Positions 50,573 to 59,829 of a stretch of DNA of 64,000 bases are shown piece by piece. Under the pieces are notes generated by a model, which was given only the letters and a program-made list of their open reading frames with translations, had not been told where the DNA came from and did not search any database. Where the stretch lies: positions 1,488,001 to 1,552,000 of the forward strand of contig AP025252.1 of the NCBI GenBank assembly GCA_016865505.2, given 5' to 3'. Each line of letters starts with the position of its first letter. Positions within the stretch are counted from its first letter, which is position 1. Position numbers and translations under genes: made by a program. The stretch is from Bryobacterales bacterium F-183 (GTDB lineage: Bacteria > Acidobacteriota > Terriglobia > Bryobacterales > Bryobacteraceae).

Positions 50573-53094
50573 TTAGTGTGTACGTCCAATTTCTGACCGT
50601 CGGTCAGAATGCGAATCAACCCGTGTTGATCGGTACGCAGCACTTGGATATTGCGCTCTTCGAGATTGCGCAGCACCGCCGGATGCGGATGCCGGAACTG
50701 ATTCGCGTACCCCGCTGAGATAATCGCCATCCTAGGCTTCACAGCGTCCAAAAGCTCCGGCGTCGATGACGTGCGACTGCCATGATGTCCAGCTTTGAGA
50801 ATGTCCACCGTACCAATGTCTTCGCGAAACGCCAACGCCGCTTCCACCTGCTTTTCGGCATCGCCGGTAAACAACAACCGCCGCTTGCCGTACCGCAGCG
50901 CGAACACCAGCGAGTCGTTATTCTTCGCCGTCTCAGCCGGAACGTAATCCGCATCCGGCGACAGGACATCAATCTGCGCACCGCCGAACTCCACCTGCTC
51001 ATTCGCCCGTCGCTGTATGATCCTGACGCCTAACCGCCGCGCCGTCTCCTCCACCTGCCGCCAGGTCGGCGTAGGCTGGGTCGGCAACGCGCCCGTCCAC
51101 AGTTCGCGAGGCCGAAAGTTCTCGAGCAACGCCGGCAACCCGCCAATATGATCGTCATGCGCATGCGTACTCACCATCACGTCTACATGCGCGAACCCCC
51201 GCCGCCACAGGTATGGCGACACGACATCCTCGCCGATGTCGATCCTTGCCTTACGCCCCGAAAAGCTTGCGATGCCCCCCGCATCCACCAGCATGCGTGA
51301 TCCATCGGGAAACAGCGCCAGGATGCTGTCACCCTGCCCGACATCGATCATCGCGACTTCCAACACCCCAGCCTCTGCTTGCGCCGGCACCTGCAGCAGA
51401 GGAAACACCATCGCTGAGCAGACGGCCGCGACGAGCGCAGCCCAGCGCCACGTCGTCACGGTACGCCGCATCAGCCACGCCGCGGCCAGCATCACCAACG
51501 ACAAGGCGATCAGGATCCACACAGGCCGGTCCGGAATGCGCTGCTCGAACTGTGTCTCAAACACCCGTACATGCCACCCCGCTGCAATGGCAGACGCACG
51601 CAAGCACCACGCCGCCAACTGCGCGGGTAACTGCCAGTTGGTCGCCACCGCGAACAACCCCGCGGGTACGCTGACGGACATCAACGGGATCACCGCCAGG
51701 TTCGCGGCAAAGCCCGCCCAAGTCGCGCGATGGAAGTACACCGCCATGGGAATCGTCAACGCCACCTGGACGAGGAACGACACCGTCAACAGTTCCCACA
51801 CGGCGAACATCCCACGGCATACACCGCTCACCAGCATCAGCGACAGCCGGTTGGGCAACACAAACGCCAACGTTTCCGCCAGCAACCGTAACTCTACGCG
51901 GAACTCCGCCGCTGCGGGAGGCAACCGCAAGTCGCGACCCAGCTTGTCCAGCTTGCGCAACGCATCGGCGTACACACCGGACGTCTGCTCCAGCCAAGGC
52001 TCCGCCAGCGCACCCAATGCGAACATCGCCGCGAAAGAGAGTTGAAAGCTCGCCTCCAGCAGTTGGGTCGGATCCCACAGCAGGTACACGATCGCCACTG
52101 CCGCCAGCGCGTTCAGCAGCCGTACCTCGCGGAACAGCCAGCGCCCCAGCAGGTACAGCGAAAGCGCCCCCGCTGCACGAAGCACCGGCGCGGCCCATCC
52201 GCACAAGGCCGTGTACAACCACCCGATCAGAAGCCCCAGCAGCAGTCGCGACAATGGCCGTGCCGAAAACACCCGGAATCCCAAAGCCATCAGAAACACG
52301 AGCGACGTAAAGTGCATGCCGGACACCACCAGCGCATGGTACGTACCCGTGCGTTTGAAGTCGTCCACCCAGGCGCGTTCGATGTTGGTGGTCTCGCCGA
52401 TCAGAATCGCCGCCATCATCGCCGTCGCATAGCGATCCCCGCCGTACAATCCCTCAATCCGTTCCTCGATCCAGCCTCGCAACCGAAAGATCGCCGCCTG
52501 CACGGGATTGCCGCAAGATCCGCGACGCTCAATGCGAGTATCCACACGCGCCGACGCATTCCAAAAGATCCCGCGCCGTGCCTGATAACTCTCGTAGTCG
52601 AACGCCCCAGGATTGCGAAAATTGCGGATTGCGCTCAGCCGCGCCTCTAACTCGATGCGCTCGCCGTACCGGATCACCGGCGGCACATCGCCTTCACGCA
52701 AGTACAGCGACACGCGTGCAATCGCGCCAGGCTCCAACTCCAGCAGGAACACCGTTCGATCCCCGGGCGAATGCAGCACCGGCGGATCCACCACGCAGCC
52801 TTCCACCTGCAGAATCTCGCGCGCCTCCGACTCAATCACCGGCTTGGGACGCCCGGTCACCTGCGTATATCGCGCTGCCCCCAGCGAAAACAGCAGCAAC
52901 AACGCCACCGGCCAGGCCATCCGCTGCGCCTTTGCAAATGCCAGAAGCAACAACAGTCCAAACCCGGTCGAAGCGATGTACATCGAGGCAGCAGGCAGCG
53001 GAGACCACGCGCTCAACAGGACGCCAGCGGCCAATGCGAAGGCGGGCAGCAACAGAGGGTCGCGCGGCAGCAGCGTGAACGAGGACATTCCCAA
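50569..53094 (-). CDS. comEC: ComEC/Rec2-type DNA-uptake channel
   Basis: This 841-residue protein combines an N-terminal DUF4131-like region (about 30-190), the ComEC competence membrane domain (YHALVVSGMHFTSLVFLMALG, then about eight helices) and a C-terminal metallo-beta-lactamase-like domain (MIDVGQGDSILALFPDGSRMLVDAGG, STHAHDDHIGG, FTGDAEKQVE, LKAGHHGSRTSS). ComEC takes single-stranded DNA across the inner membrane during natural transformation. The length and all domains are complete, so the channel looks functional. A TfoX-like gene is present at 6847, but no other com genes are seen. Confidence 0.92.
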   Translation of the reverse strand: MGMSSFTLLPRDPLLLPAFALAAGVLLSAWSPLPAASMYIASTGFGLLLLLAFAKAQRMAWPVALLLLFSLGAARYTQVTGRPKPVIESEAREILQVEGCVVDPPVLHSPGDRTVFLLELEPGAIARVSLYLREGDVPPVIRYGERIELEARLSAIRNFRNPGAFDYESYQARRGIFWNASARVDTRIERRGSCGNPVQAAIFRLRGWIEERIEGLYGGDRYATAMMAAILIGETTNIERAWVDDFKRTGTYHALVVSGMHFTSLVFLMALGFRVFSARPLSRLLLGLLIGWLYTALCGWAAPVLRAAGALSLYLLGRWLFREVRLLNALAAVAIVYLLWDPTQLLEASFQLSFAAMFALGALAEPWLEQTSGVYADALRKLDKLGRDLRLPPAAAEFRVELRLLAETLAFVLPNRLSLMLVSGVCRGMFAVWELLTVSFLVQVALTIPMAVYFHRATWAGFAANLAVIPLMSVSVPAGLFAVATNWQLPAQLAAWCLRASAIAAGWHVRVFETQFEQRIPDRPVWILIALSLVMLAAAWLMRRTVTTWRWAALVAAVCSAMVFPLLQVPAQAEAGVLEVAMIDVGQGDSILALFPDGSRMLVDAGGIASFSGRKARIDIGEDVVSPYLWRRGFAHVDVMVSTHAHDDHIGGLPALLENFRPRELWTGALPTQPTPTWRQVEETARRLGVRIIQRRANEQVEFGGAQIDVLSPDADYVPAETAKNNDSLVFALRYGKRRLLFTGDAEKQVEAALAFREDIGTVDILKAGHHGSRTSSTPELLDAVKPRMAIISAGYANQFRHPHPAVLRNLEERNIQVLRTDQHGLIRILTDGQKLDVHTN

Positions 53095-53135
53095 CTGAAA
53101 TAGTGGCTGCCGGAGCGTAATCCTCTCAAACTTCT

Positions 53136-53141
53136 TACAAT
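53136..53141 (+). promoter_or_regulatory. Candidate -10 box of the DUF1684 gene
   Basis: TACAAT lies 9 bases before the ATG at 53151, so transcription from it would begin at or within 2-3 bases of the start codon and give a leaderless message. No good -35 is visible. Confidence 0.4.
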
Positions 53142-53150
53142 GGACGAGAC

Positions 53151-54017
53151 ATGCGGCGCATTGCTTTCTTCGCAGGCTCTTTCTTACTCCTGGCAGCCCC
53201 TTCCTACCGGGATTCCATCGAGGAGTGGCGTAAAACCCGCGAAGCGACCCTCAAGAATGACACCGGCTGGCTCACCGTCGCTGGACTCTACTGGCTGAAC
53301 GAAGGCGCCAACGCAGCAGGCAAGGCTGACACCGATCCGGTACAGTTGCCGGATACCTTCCCTTACGCCAAGTACGGTGTCTTCCAGCGCACCAAAGACA
53401 AGATCACCTTCCGACCTGCCGCCGCAGGCATCAAAACCACCTGGAACGGCACCCCCGTCACAGGACCTGTCGACATGAAGTACGACGGACCCAAGCCCGA
53501 CACCCTGGTTACCGGCGACTTCACCATGTTCGTCATCAAGCGCGGCGACCGCTACGCCATCCGCATGCGCGACAAGAACAGTAAGATGCGCCGTGAATTC
53601 ACGGGCCTGCACTGGTACCCGGTGAAAGAAGAATACCGGCTCGATGCCAAGTGGGTGCCTTACAATCCTGTGAAAAAGATCCCGATTCCCACGGTTCTCA
53701 ATCAGCCCGAGGTGATGGAAAGCCCCGGCTACGCCGAGTTCGTATGGAAAGGCAAGAAGTACACGCTGGAACCCGTACTCGAAGACGGCGAGTATTTCTA
53801 TATCTTCAAGGACCTCACAGCCGGCAAGGAAACCTATCCCGCCGGGCGTTTTTTCTATTCGGACAAACCGGTGAACGGCAAAGTGGTGCTGGACTTCAAC
53901 AAGGCCTACACGCCGCCCTGCGCCTTCACGCCGTACGCCACCTGCCCGCTTCCGCCCAAACAGAATCGCCTTCCGTTCCGAGTCGAAGCAGGGGAGTTGA
54001 CCTATGGCAAGCACTAG
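53151..54017 (+). CDS. Exported DUF1684 protein
   Basis: This 288-residue protein has a short signal peptide (MRRIAFFAGSFLLLAAPS) and a DUF1684 domain. Diagnostic parts are SIEEWRKTREATLKNDTGWLTVAGLYWLNEG at the start and the C-terminal DFNKAYTPPCAFTPYATCPLPPKQNRL, which contains the family's conserved Cys pair and Pro-x-x-x-Asn. The biochemical function is unknown. The 3' end overlaps the M24-like gene by 14 bases, so the two are probably co-translated. Confidence 0.85.
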   Translation: MRRIAFFAGSFLLLAAPSYRDSIEEWRKTREATLKNDTGWLTVAGLYWLNEGANAAGKADTDPVQLPDTFPYAKYGVFQRTKDKITFRPAAAGIKTTWNGTPVTGPVDMKYDGPKPDTLVTGDFTMFVIKRGDRYAIRMRDKNSKMRREFTGLHWYPVKEEYRLDAKWVPYNPVKKIPIPTVLNQPEVMESPGYAEFVWKGKKYTLEPVLEDGEYFYIFKDLTAGKETYPAGRFFYSDKPVNGKVVLDFNKAYTPPCAFTPYATCPLPPKQNRLPFRVEAGELTYGKH

Positions 54018-55386
54018 CAAGAAGGCCCAACTCGTACACAACCTGCCGTGGCCCCATTACGGACCGCTGCCGGACTTCGTGCCCGCGGCCGATGCTGCCG
54101 AACTTGCATCGAACATCGAGCGTCTCAAAGCCGCCATGCGCGATCGCGGCCTCACCCACGCCATCGTCTACGCAGATCGCGAACACTTCGGAAATCTGCA
54201 CTATCTCACCGGTTTCGACCCTCGCTTTGAAGAAGCCCTGCTCATTTTGCGTACCAACGACGACGCCACGCCGCTGATCCTCGTCGGCAATGAGTGTGAG
54301 GCCTACATCGCTATCTCGCCGCTGCGCCTGCGTATCGAACGCTACCAGTACTTCTCCCTGCTCGACCAGCCTCGCGAAGCCTCCCGCACTTTGGAAGACA
54401 TCTTCCGCAGCGAAGGCATCGGCGCAAGCTCGCAAGTCGGCTGCATCGGCTGGAAGTACTATGCCCAGCCCTCGCAGATCGATGTGCCCGCCTACATCGT
54501 GGACGCCCTGGGCGACGCGCAAAAGAGCAATGCCACGGATTTGTTGATGCATCCCGGCCGCGGCCTCCGTACCGCTGCCAACGCCCGTGAAATCGCTTTT
54601 TCCGAATACACCAACGGCCTCGCAGCTACGGGCATGGCGAACCTCATCCGCGCCGTTCAGGTTGGCGCCAGCGAGTTCGACGTACTGTCGAAGGTTGGCT
54701 ACAACGGCCTGCCGCAAAGCTGTTACTGGGGCCTCAAAACCGGACCCAAACGCGTCAGCCTCTCGAGCCCCCGCGGACTGACGGTCGAACACGGCTACCC
54801 GATCTCCGCCAACATCGCCTACTGGAGCGCCAACTGTTGCCGCGCCGGCTGGGTTGTGGAATCCGAAGCCGAACTGCCGTCCAAAGTCTCCGCGTACGTC
54901 ACGGACTTCGCCGCGCCGTACTTTGCTGCTTCCGCCGCCTGGCTCGAAGCGCTCGCCCCTGGCGCAAGTGGCGACCTCCTCCACCAGATCATTGCCACGC
55001 AACTCCCGTTTGATACCTTTGGCGTCTACCTGAACGCCGGTCATCTGATTCACAACGAAGAGTGGCTGAGCAGCCCGATTTACGAGGGTTCCACGCTGTC
55101 GCTGCACTCCGGCATGCTCTTACAATCGGACATTATCCCAGGCTCCAAGACGTATGGCTCGTCGATGCGCATGGAGGACACTTTTGCCGTCGCCGATGAC
55201 GCGCTTCTCGCTCGCATCGAAGCGGAGTATCCTGGTTGTTACAAGCGCGCGAACTTGCGCCGGGAGTTCCTGCGGGACGTGCTGGGAATCGACCTTCAGC
55301 GCGGCATCCTACCTTTGTCCAATCTGGCCGGCATCGTGACGCCCTTCTGGCTGCGTCCTGAGACTTCTTTTGCCCTGGTCCGCTGA
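54004..55386 (+). CDS. M24 (aminopeptidase P/creatinase-like) protein with substituted metal ligands
   Basis: This 460-residue protein has a creatinase-type N-terminal domain (AAMRDRGLTHAIVYADREHFGNLHYLTGFDPRFEEALLIL) and a C-terminal pita-bread-like domain. In active M24 enzymes two Asp residues follow in the DxG...sD pattern; here the matching segment reads PISANIAYWSANCCRAGW, with Asn at both places. The His region is kept (NAGHLIHNEEW) as is the last Glu (MRMEDTF), but the Glu of the usual EP motif is Asp (QSDIIP). It is probably catalytically altered or inactive. GGGGAG lies 7 bases before the ATG. Confidence 0.78.
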   Translation: MASTSKKAQLVHNLPWPHYGPLPDFVPAADAAELASNIERLKAAMRDRGLTHAIVYADREHFGNLHYLTGFDPRFEEALLILRTNDDATPLILVGNECEAYIAISPLRLRIERYQYFSLLDQPREASRTLEDIFRSEGIGASSQVGCIGWKYYAQPSQIDVPAYIVDALGDAQKSNATDLLMHPGRGLRTAANAREIAFSEYTNGLAATGMANLIRAVQVGASEFDVLSKVGYNGLPQSCYWGLKTGPKRVSLSSPRGLTVEHGYPISANIAYWSANCCRAGWVVESEAELPSKVSAYVTDFAAPYFAASAAWLEALAPGASGDLLHQIIATQLPFDTFGVYLNAGHLIHNEEWLSSPIYEGSTLSLHSGMLLQSDIIPGSKTYGSSMRMEDTFAVADDALLARIEAEYPGCYKRANLRREFLRDVLGIDLQRGILPLSNLAGIVTPFWLRPETSFALVR

Positions 55387-55434
55387 CCAACCCTGTGTCA
55401 TTCGGATAACTCGTGTTAATCTAAAGGCTTACCC

Positions 55435-56739
55435 ATGCGAACTTTGGATCTCATTCAGCGGAAGAGAGACGGCGAAGAGTTGTCCGCCGAGGAAATTTCG
55501 TTCCTCGTGGAAGGTTATACCCAGGATTCCATCCCGGATTACCAGATGGCCTCGTTCCTCATGGCCGTCTACTTTGCCGGAATGACCGACCGCGAAGTGA
55601 GCACGCTGACCGACATCATGATCGCGTCGGGCCAGCGCGTGGATCTCTCCGATCTGCCGGGCATCAAAGTCGACAAGCATTCCACTGGTGGCGTGGGCGA
55701 CAAAACCAGTCTCGTCGCGGCGCCCATTGCCGCTTCTGCCGGCGTCACCATCCCGATGATCTCGGGCCGCGGCCTCGGCCACACCGGCGGCACGCTCGAT
55801 AAACTCGAAGCCATCCCCGGGTTCCGCACCAATCTCACCATCGAAGAATTCAAAGCGCAGGTTGCGAAATTGGGCCTCGCCTTCATCGGCCAGACCCCCG
55901 AAATCGCCCCCGCCGACGGCAAGTTGTACGCGCTGCGTGATGCCACCGCCACCGTCGAATCGATCCCGCTGATCGCTTCGTCCATCATGTCCAAAAAGGT
56001 CGCTGTCGGTCTCGACGCCCTGGTGTTGGACGTGAAGGTAGGCTCCGGCGCGTTCATGAAGCGCCAGGTGGATGCCCGCCGTCTCGCCCAGATGATGGTT
56101 GGCATCGGCCGCCGTCTCGACAAGCGCGTCACCGCCCTCATCACCGACATGAGCCAGCCGCTCGGCTACGCCGTAGGCAACGCTCTCGAAGTGATGGAAG
56201 TCTCGCAGACCCTGCAAAACGCCGGTCCCACGGATCTCACCCGCCTCTCGCTCGAACTCGCCGCCCGCATGATCTTCCTCGCCAAGGTCTCGAAGACCAT
56301 CGAAGAAGCTCGTGAACTGGCGCAGAAGCAGCTGCTCAACGGCGGCGGCTATCACAAGTTCAAGCAGGTCATCCAGGCGCAGGGCGGCAACCCGCAGGTG
56401 CTCGACCGCTTCGAACTTCTGCCCAACGCCACCGGCGTACGCGAAATCAGCTCGCCCCGCGGCGGCTACGTCAGCGCCATCGACGCCCAGTACATCGGCG
56501 GTGCCTGCACGCTCATCGGAGCGGGCCGCGACACCAAGGAAGCGGGCATCGACCCGGCGGTCGGCGTCATCCTCGAAGTCAAGGTCGGCCAGAAGGTGGA
56601 ATCGGGCGGCGTACTCTGCCGCATCTATCACACCCGCGAAGATCACCTGGACGAAGCGGCGGAAATGATCGAAGACGCCTTCCGCATTTCGGCCAATGCG
56701 CCCGAAGAACGCGACATTATTCTCGAAGTCGTCGGCTAA
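55435..56739 (+). CDS. pdp: Pyrimidine-nucleoside/thymidine phosphorylase
   Basis: This 434-residue protein splits pyrimidine nucleosides with phosphate. The N-terminal helical domain (DLIQRKRDGEELSAEEISFLVEGYTQ) precedes the phosphate-binding signature KVDKHSTGGVGDKTSLVAAPI and SGRGLGHTGGTLDKLEAIPGF; ALRDATATVESIPLIASSIMSKK and a biotinyl-like C-terminal domain complete it. Whether it prefers thymidine (DeoA) or accepts uridine too (Pdp) cannot be told. AAAGG lies 7 bases upstream. The gene starts the nucleoside salvage operon with nupC and punA. Confidence 0.92.
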   Translation: MRTLDLIQRKRDGEELSAEEISFLVEGYTQDSIPDYQMASFLMAVYFAGMTDREVSTLTDIMIASGQRVDLSDLPGIKVDKHSTGGVGDKTSLVAAPIAASAGVTIPMISGRGLGHTGGTLDKLEAIPGFRTNLTIEEFKAQVAKLGLAFIGQTPEIAPADGKLYALRDATATVESIPLIASSIMSKKVAVGLDALVLDVKVGSGAFMKRQVDARRLAQMMVGIGRRLDKRVTALITDMSQPLGYAVGNALEVMEVSQTLQNAGPTDLTRLSLELAARMIFLAKVSKTIEEARELAQKQLLNGGGYHKFKQVIQAQGGNPQVLDRFELLPNATGVREISSPRGGYVSAIDAQYIGGACTLIGAGRDTKEAGIDPAVGVILEVKVGQKVESGGVLCRIYHTREDHLDEAAEMIEDAFRISANAPEERDIILEVVG

Positions 56740-56770
56740 ACTTCGCTTCGCTACTGGTAGACTCTCCTAG

Positions 56771-57997
56771 ATGGACCGCTTCACCGGCCTTTTAGGACTC
56801 ATCGTTATACTTGCCTGCGCGTGGCTGTTTTCCAATAACCGCCGCGCCATCCAGCCCCGCATTCTGTTGTGGGGCTTGGGCCTGCAGTTTGTCTTCGCCT
56901 TCCTGGTCCTGCGCACCGACGCTGGCTTCCTTTTCCAGGGTGCCAGCAGTGCGGTCAATCACCTGATCGAGTACGCCTTTGAAGGCTCCAAGTTCGTCTT
57001 CGGCGACAAGCTCGGCGTCAAGACAGACCAGTTCGGTGTGATCTTCGCCTTCCAAGTCCTGCCCATCGTCATCTTCATCGCGTCGCTGTTCTCGATCCTC
57101 TACTACTTCGGCGTGATGCAGGTCTTCGTACGCGCCATGGCCGTTGTGATGCAAAAGGTCATGGGGACGTCGGGCGCCGAATCCACCAACGTTGCGGCGT
57201 CCATCTTTATGGGTCAGACGGAAGCGCCGCTGACGATCAAACCGTTCCTCGAGCGCCTCACCCAATCCGAACTCTTCACCATCATGACCTCCGGCATGGC
57301 GCACGTCTCCGGAGCCGTCATGGCCGCCTACGTCATCATCGCCGGTGTCGAGATCCGCCACTTGCTTACGGCCGTCATCATGACCGCGCCCGCCACCATC
57401 CTGCTTGCAAAGATGTTCATGCCGGAAACGGAAACGCCGGAAACCCTGGGCAGCGTCAAGGTGGAGGTGGAAAAGCCCGGCGTCAACGTCATCGACGCAG
57501 CAGCAAGAGGCGCGGGCGACGGTCTGCATCTCGCCCTCAACATCGGCGCGATGCTCATCGCCTTCCTCGGCCTCATCGCACTGGTCAACGGCATCCTCGG
57601 CTGGATCCACACCTTGCCCGGCCTCGGCTGGATCCCCGGCTCGATGCAACTCATCCTCGGCAAACTCTTCGCCCCCGTGGCGTGGCTCCTGGGCGTACGG
57701 TTTGATGACTGCGCCACCATCGGCAACCTCCTCGGCACCCGCGTCATCCTCAACGAATTCGTGGCGTTCGTAGATCTCGGCAAGGTCAAAGATCAGCTCG
57801 ATCCCAAGTCCTTCACCATCGCGACCTACGCCCTCTGCGGCTTCGCGAACCTCAGCTCCATCGCCATCCAGATCGGAGGCATCGGCGCCCTCGCCCCCGG
57901 CCGCAAGAGCGACCTCGCCCGCCTCGGCGTCCGCGCCGTCGCCGCCGGTACACTCGCCAACTTCATGTCGGCATGCATTGCAGGAATGCTTCTATGA
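56771..57997 (+). CDS. nupC: Concentrative nucleoside transporter (NupC/CNT family)
   Basis: This 408-residue membrane protein imports nucleosides with H+ or Na+. GTSGAESTNVAASIFMGQTEAPLTIKPFL carries the GxSxxES nucleoside-binding region and QTEAP motif, and NEFVAFVDLG and YALCGFANLSSIAIQIGGIGALAPGRK are the C-terminal CNT signatures. It sits 31 bases after pdp and its stop overlaps the punA start as ATGA. Uptake and cleavage of nucleosides are thus encoded together. Confidence 0.93.
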   Translation: MDRFTGLLGLIVILACAWLFSNNRRAIQPRILLWGLGLQFVFAFLVLRTDAGFLFQGASSAVNHLIEYAFEGSKFVFGDKLGVKTDQFGVIFAFQVLPIVIFIASLFSILYYFGVMQVFVRAMAVVMQKVMGTSGAESTNVAASIFMGQTEAPLTIKPFLERLTQSELFTIMTSGMAHVSGAVMAAYVIIAGVEIRHLLTAVIMTAPATILLAKMFMPETETPETLGSVKVEVEKPGVNVIDAAARGAGDGLHLALNIGAMLIAFLGLIALVNGILGWIHTLPGLGWIPGSMQLILGKLFAPVAWLLGVRFDDCATIGNLLGTRVILNEFVAFVDLGKVKDQLDPKSFTIATYALCGFANLSSIAIQIGGIGALAPGRKSDLARLGVRAVAAGTLANFMSACIAGMLL

Positions 57998-58809
57998 GTT
58001 CCCCTTACCAGCAGGCAGTAGACGTCATCCGCCAAAAGACCGCCGCCACGCCCAAGATCGCCATCGTCCTCGGCAGCGGACTCGGCGCCTTTGCGGACTC
58101 CCTCGCCGATTCGCTCGCGATCCCATACGGCGAAATCCCAGGGTGGCCCGTGTCCACGGCAATCGGTCACGCAGGCAAACTGGTGTTCGGCAAAGTCGGC
58201 GACACGCAAGTCGTACTCATGGCGGGCCGCGCCCATTTGTACGAAGGCTACACGCCGCAGCAGGCAGTCTTCGGAGTCCGTACTCTGGCCAAACTCGGCG
58301 TCGAAAAGATCATCTTCACCAACGCCGCCGGAGGCATCAACCTCAACTACGGCCAAGGCGCCCTGGTCGCGATCACGGACCACATCAACCTGCAGGGTTC
58401 GAACCCTCTCTGCGGACCCAACGACGAGACCCTAGGCCCCCGCTTTCCGGACATGACGGAAGCGTACTCCAAGCGTCTGCTCGGCGTGGCTCTGTCGGCC
58501 GCCGCTCAGGAAGGCATCACGTTGTTTGAAGGTGTGTACGCCGGCCTCTTGGGACCTTCCTACGAGACACCCGCCGAGATCCGCTACCTGCGCACCATCG
58601 GAGCGGACCTGGTAGGCATGTCGACAGTCGGAGAAGTGATCGCCGCCAACCACATGGGAGTGGAATGCCTGGGGATCTCCTGCGTGACCAACATGGCGGC
58701 GGGAGTCCTGCCCAAAAAGCTCGACCATGAGGAAGTGCTAGCCGTAGGACTCCAAGTTCGCGACACGTTTATGCGATTGCTGAAAGCAGTGATCCAAACG
58801 ATGGGCTAG
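57994..58809 (+). CDS. punA: Purine-nucleoside phosphorylase, trimeric type
   Basis: The ATG at 57994 gives 271 residues and overlaps the nupC stop as ATGA. IAIVLGSGLGAFAD is the phosphate-binding start of the trimeric PNP family, GRAHLYEGYTPQQAVFGVR and FTNAAGGINLNYGQGALVAITDHINLQG follow, YETPAEIRYLRTIGADLVGMSTVGEV is the purine/ribose site and CVTNMAAGV completes it. It cleaves inosine, guanosine and related nucleosides. Last gene of the salvage operon. Confidence 0.93.
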   Translation: MSSPYQQAVDVIRQKTAATPKIAIVLGSGLGAFADSLADSLAIPYGEIPGWPVSTAIGHAGKLVFGKVGDTQVVLMAGRAHLYEGYTPQQAVFGVRTLAKLGVEKIIFTNAAGGINLNYGQGALVAITDHINLQGSNPLCGPNDETLGPRFPDMTEAYSKRLLGVALSAAAQEGITLFEGVYAGLLGPSYETPAEIRYLRTIGADLVGMSTVGEVIAANHMGVECLGISCVTNMAAGVLPKKLDHEEVLAVGLQVRDTFMRLLKAVIQTMG

Positions 58810-58862
58810 GATGTAGCGGACAGCGATTTGGTCGTGGTAATCTATTTTTGACGCAACAAAGC

Positions 58863-58939
<77 letters not shown>

Positions 58940-58940
58940 C

Positions 58941-59084
58941 TTACTTCCCACCCATCCCTGCATCGTATCCGCGCTGAAAGCCCTCTTTTGCGGACGCCCA
59001 CGGCGACACCCCAAAATAAGCCCAGTCTGCCGCAAGCAAAATCACCACTGCCAGCAGGACCCATTGCCAAGTCTTCAGTTTCAT
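58941..59084 (-). CDS. 47-residue single-span membrane protein
   Basis: From the ATG at 59084 the frame encodes 47 residues: one membrane helix (WVLLAVVILLAADWAYFGV) and a short tail AKEGFQRGYDAGMGGK. GAAGG lies 11 bases upstream. The stop is one base past the tRNA-Asp 3' end, on the opposite strand. A TTG at 59123 would extend it by 13 residues without a ribosome-binding site. The small size makes the call uncertain, but the helix-plus-tail pattern looks real. Confidence 0.45.
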   Translation of the reverse strand: MKLKTWQWVLLAVVILLAADWAYFGVSPWASAKEGFQRGYDAGMGGK

Positions 59085-59166
59085 CGTAAGTACAGCCTTC
59101 TTTCTGGCTGCCGATGATATCAAATTGTAAATGGGAAAGTTAGGGAAAGCCTACCAGCGACAGCAA

Positions 59167-59805
59167 CTAGCGCCCGCCTGTAGACGACGCGCCCATCTTC
59201 ACCGCTCGCAACTGCGCATCTTCCAGACGCTTCGTTTCCTGCCAGGTAAAGATCATACGGTGGATCACAGTCAGATTCGACAGGATCGCCAAAGCCCACA
59301 ACGCCGGAGCCATACGCTCCGCCAGCGCGCCGATGATCAACAGCACCACCCGCTCCGGCCGCTCCATGAACCCTACCTTACACGTCGGGATCTCCGTCTC
59401 GGACCTTGCGCGAGCATAGCTCACCATCACCGTACCCATCATCACCACGGCCGTCAGCACCACGTACAACTGCCGGTTGATGTTGCCGTACCACACCAGC
59501 AAGCCCACTAGCAGCGCCAGGTCAGAATACCGGTCCACCACCGAATCGAAGAACCCGCCAAAGCGCGTCACCTGATTCGTTGCACGAGCGACGCGACCGT
59601 CCACCATATCAAACAACCCCGCGCCGATAATGATGTACCCGGCAAAGCGGAACTCGCCCTTCGCCAGATACCACGCCGCAAAGATGTTGATCACCAGCCC
59701 CAGAGCCGTCAGTACGTTCGGATGGATCTTCGACAGGGCCAGCCCGCGGACGATCGCCAGCAGGATTGTATTTCCGCCCTTACCGATAGTGCTTGTAATA
59801 CTCAT
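59167..59805 (-). CDS. CDP-alcohol phosphatidyltransferase
   Basis: This 212-residue membrane protein has the complete family signature D-G-x2-A-R-x8-G-x3-D-x3-D in FDMVDGRVARATNQVTRFGGFFDSVVDRYSD near residue 70, plus about six helices. It attaches an alcohol phosphate to CDP-diacylglycerol in phospholipid synthesis. The substrate (glycerol phosphate, inositol phosphate or another) is not resolved by sequence reading. It lies 24 bases after greA on the same strand. Confidence 0.87.
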   Translation of the reverse strand: MSITSTIGKGGNTILLAIVRGLALSKIHPNVLTALGLVINIFAAWYLAKGEFRFAGYIIIGAGLFDMVDGRVARATNQVTRFGGFFDSVVDRYSDLALLVGLLVWYGNINRQLYVVLTAVVMMGTVMVSYARARSETEIPTCKVGFMERPERVVLLIIGALAERMAPALWALAILSNLTVIHRMIFTWQETKRLEDAQLRAVKMGASSTGGR

Positions 59806-59829
59806 CGAACGTAAAGCTCCAGCCTACTA

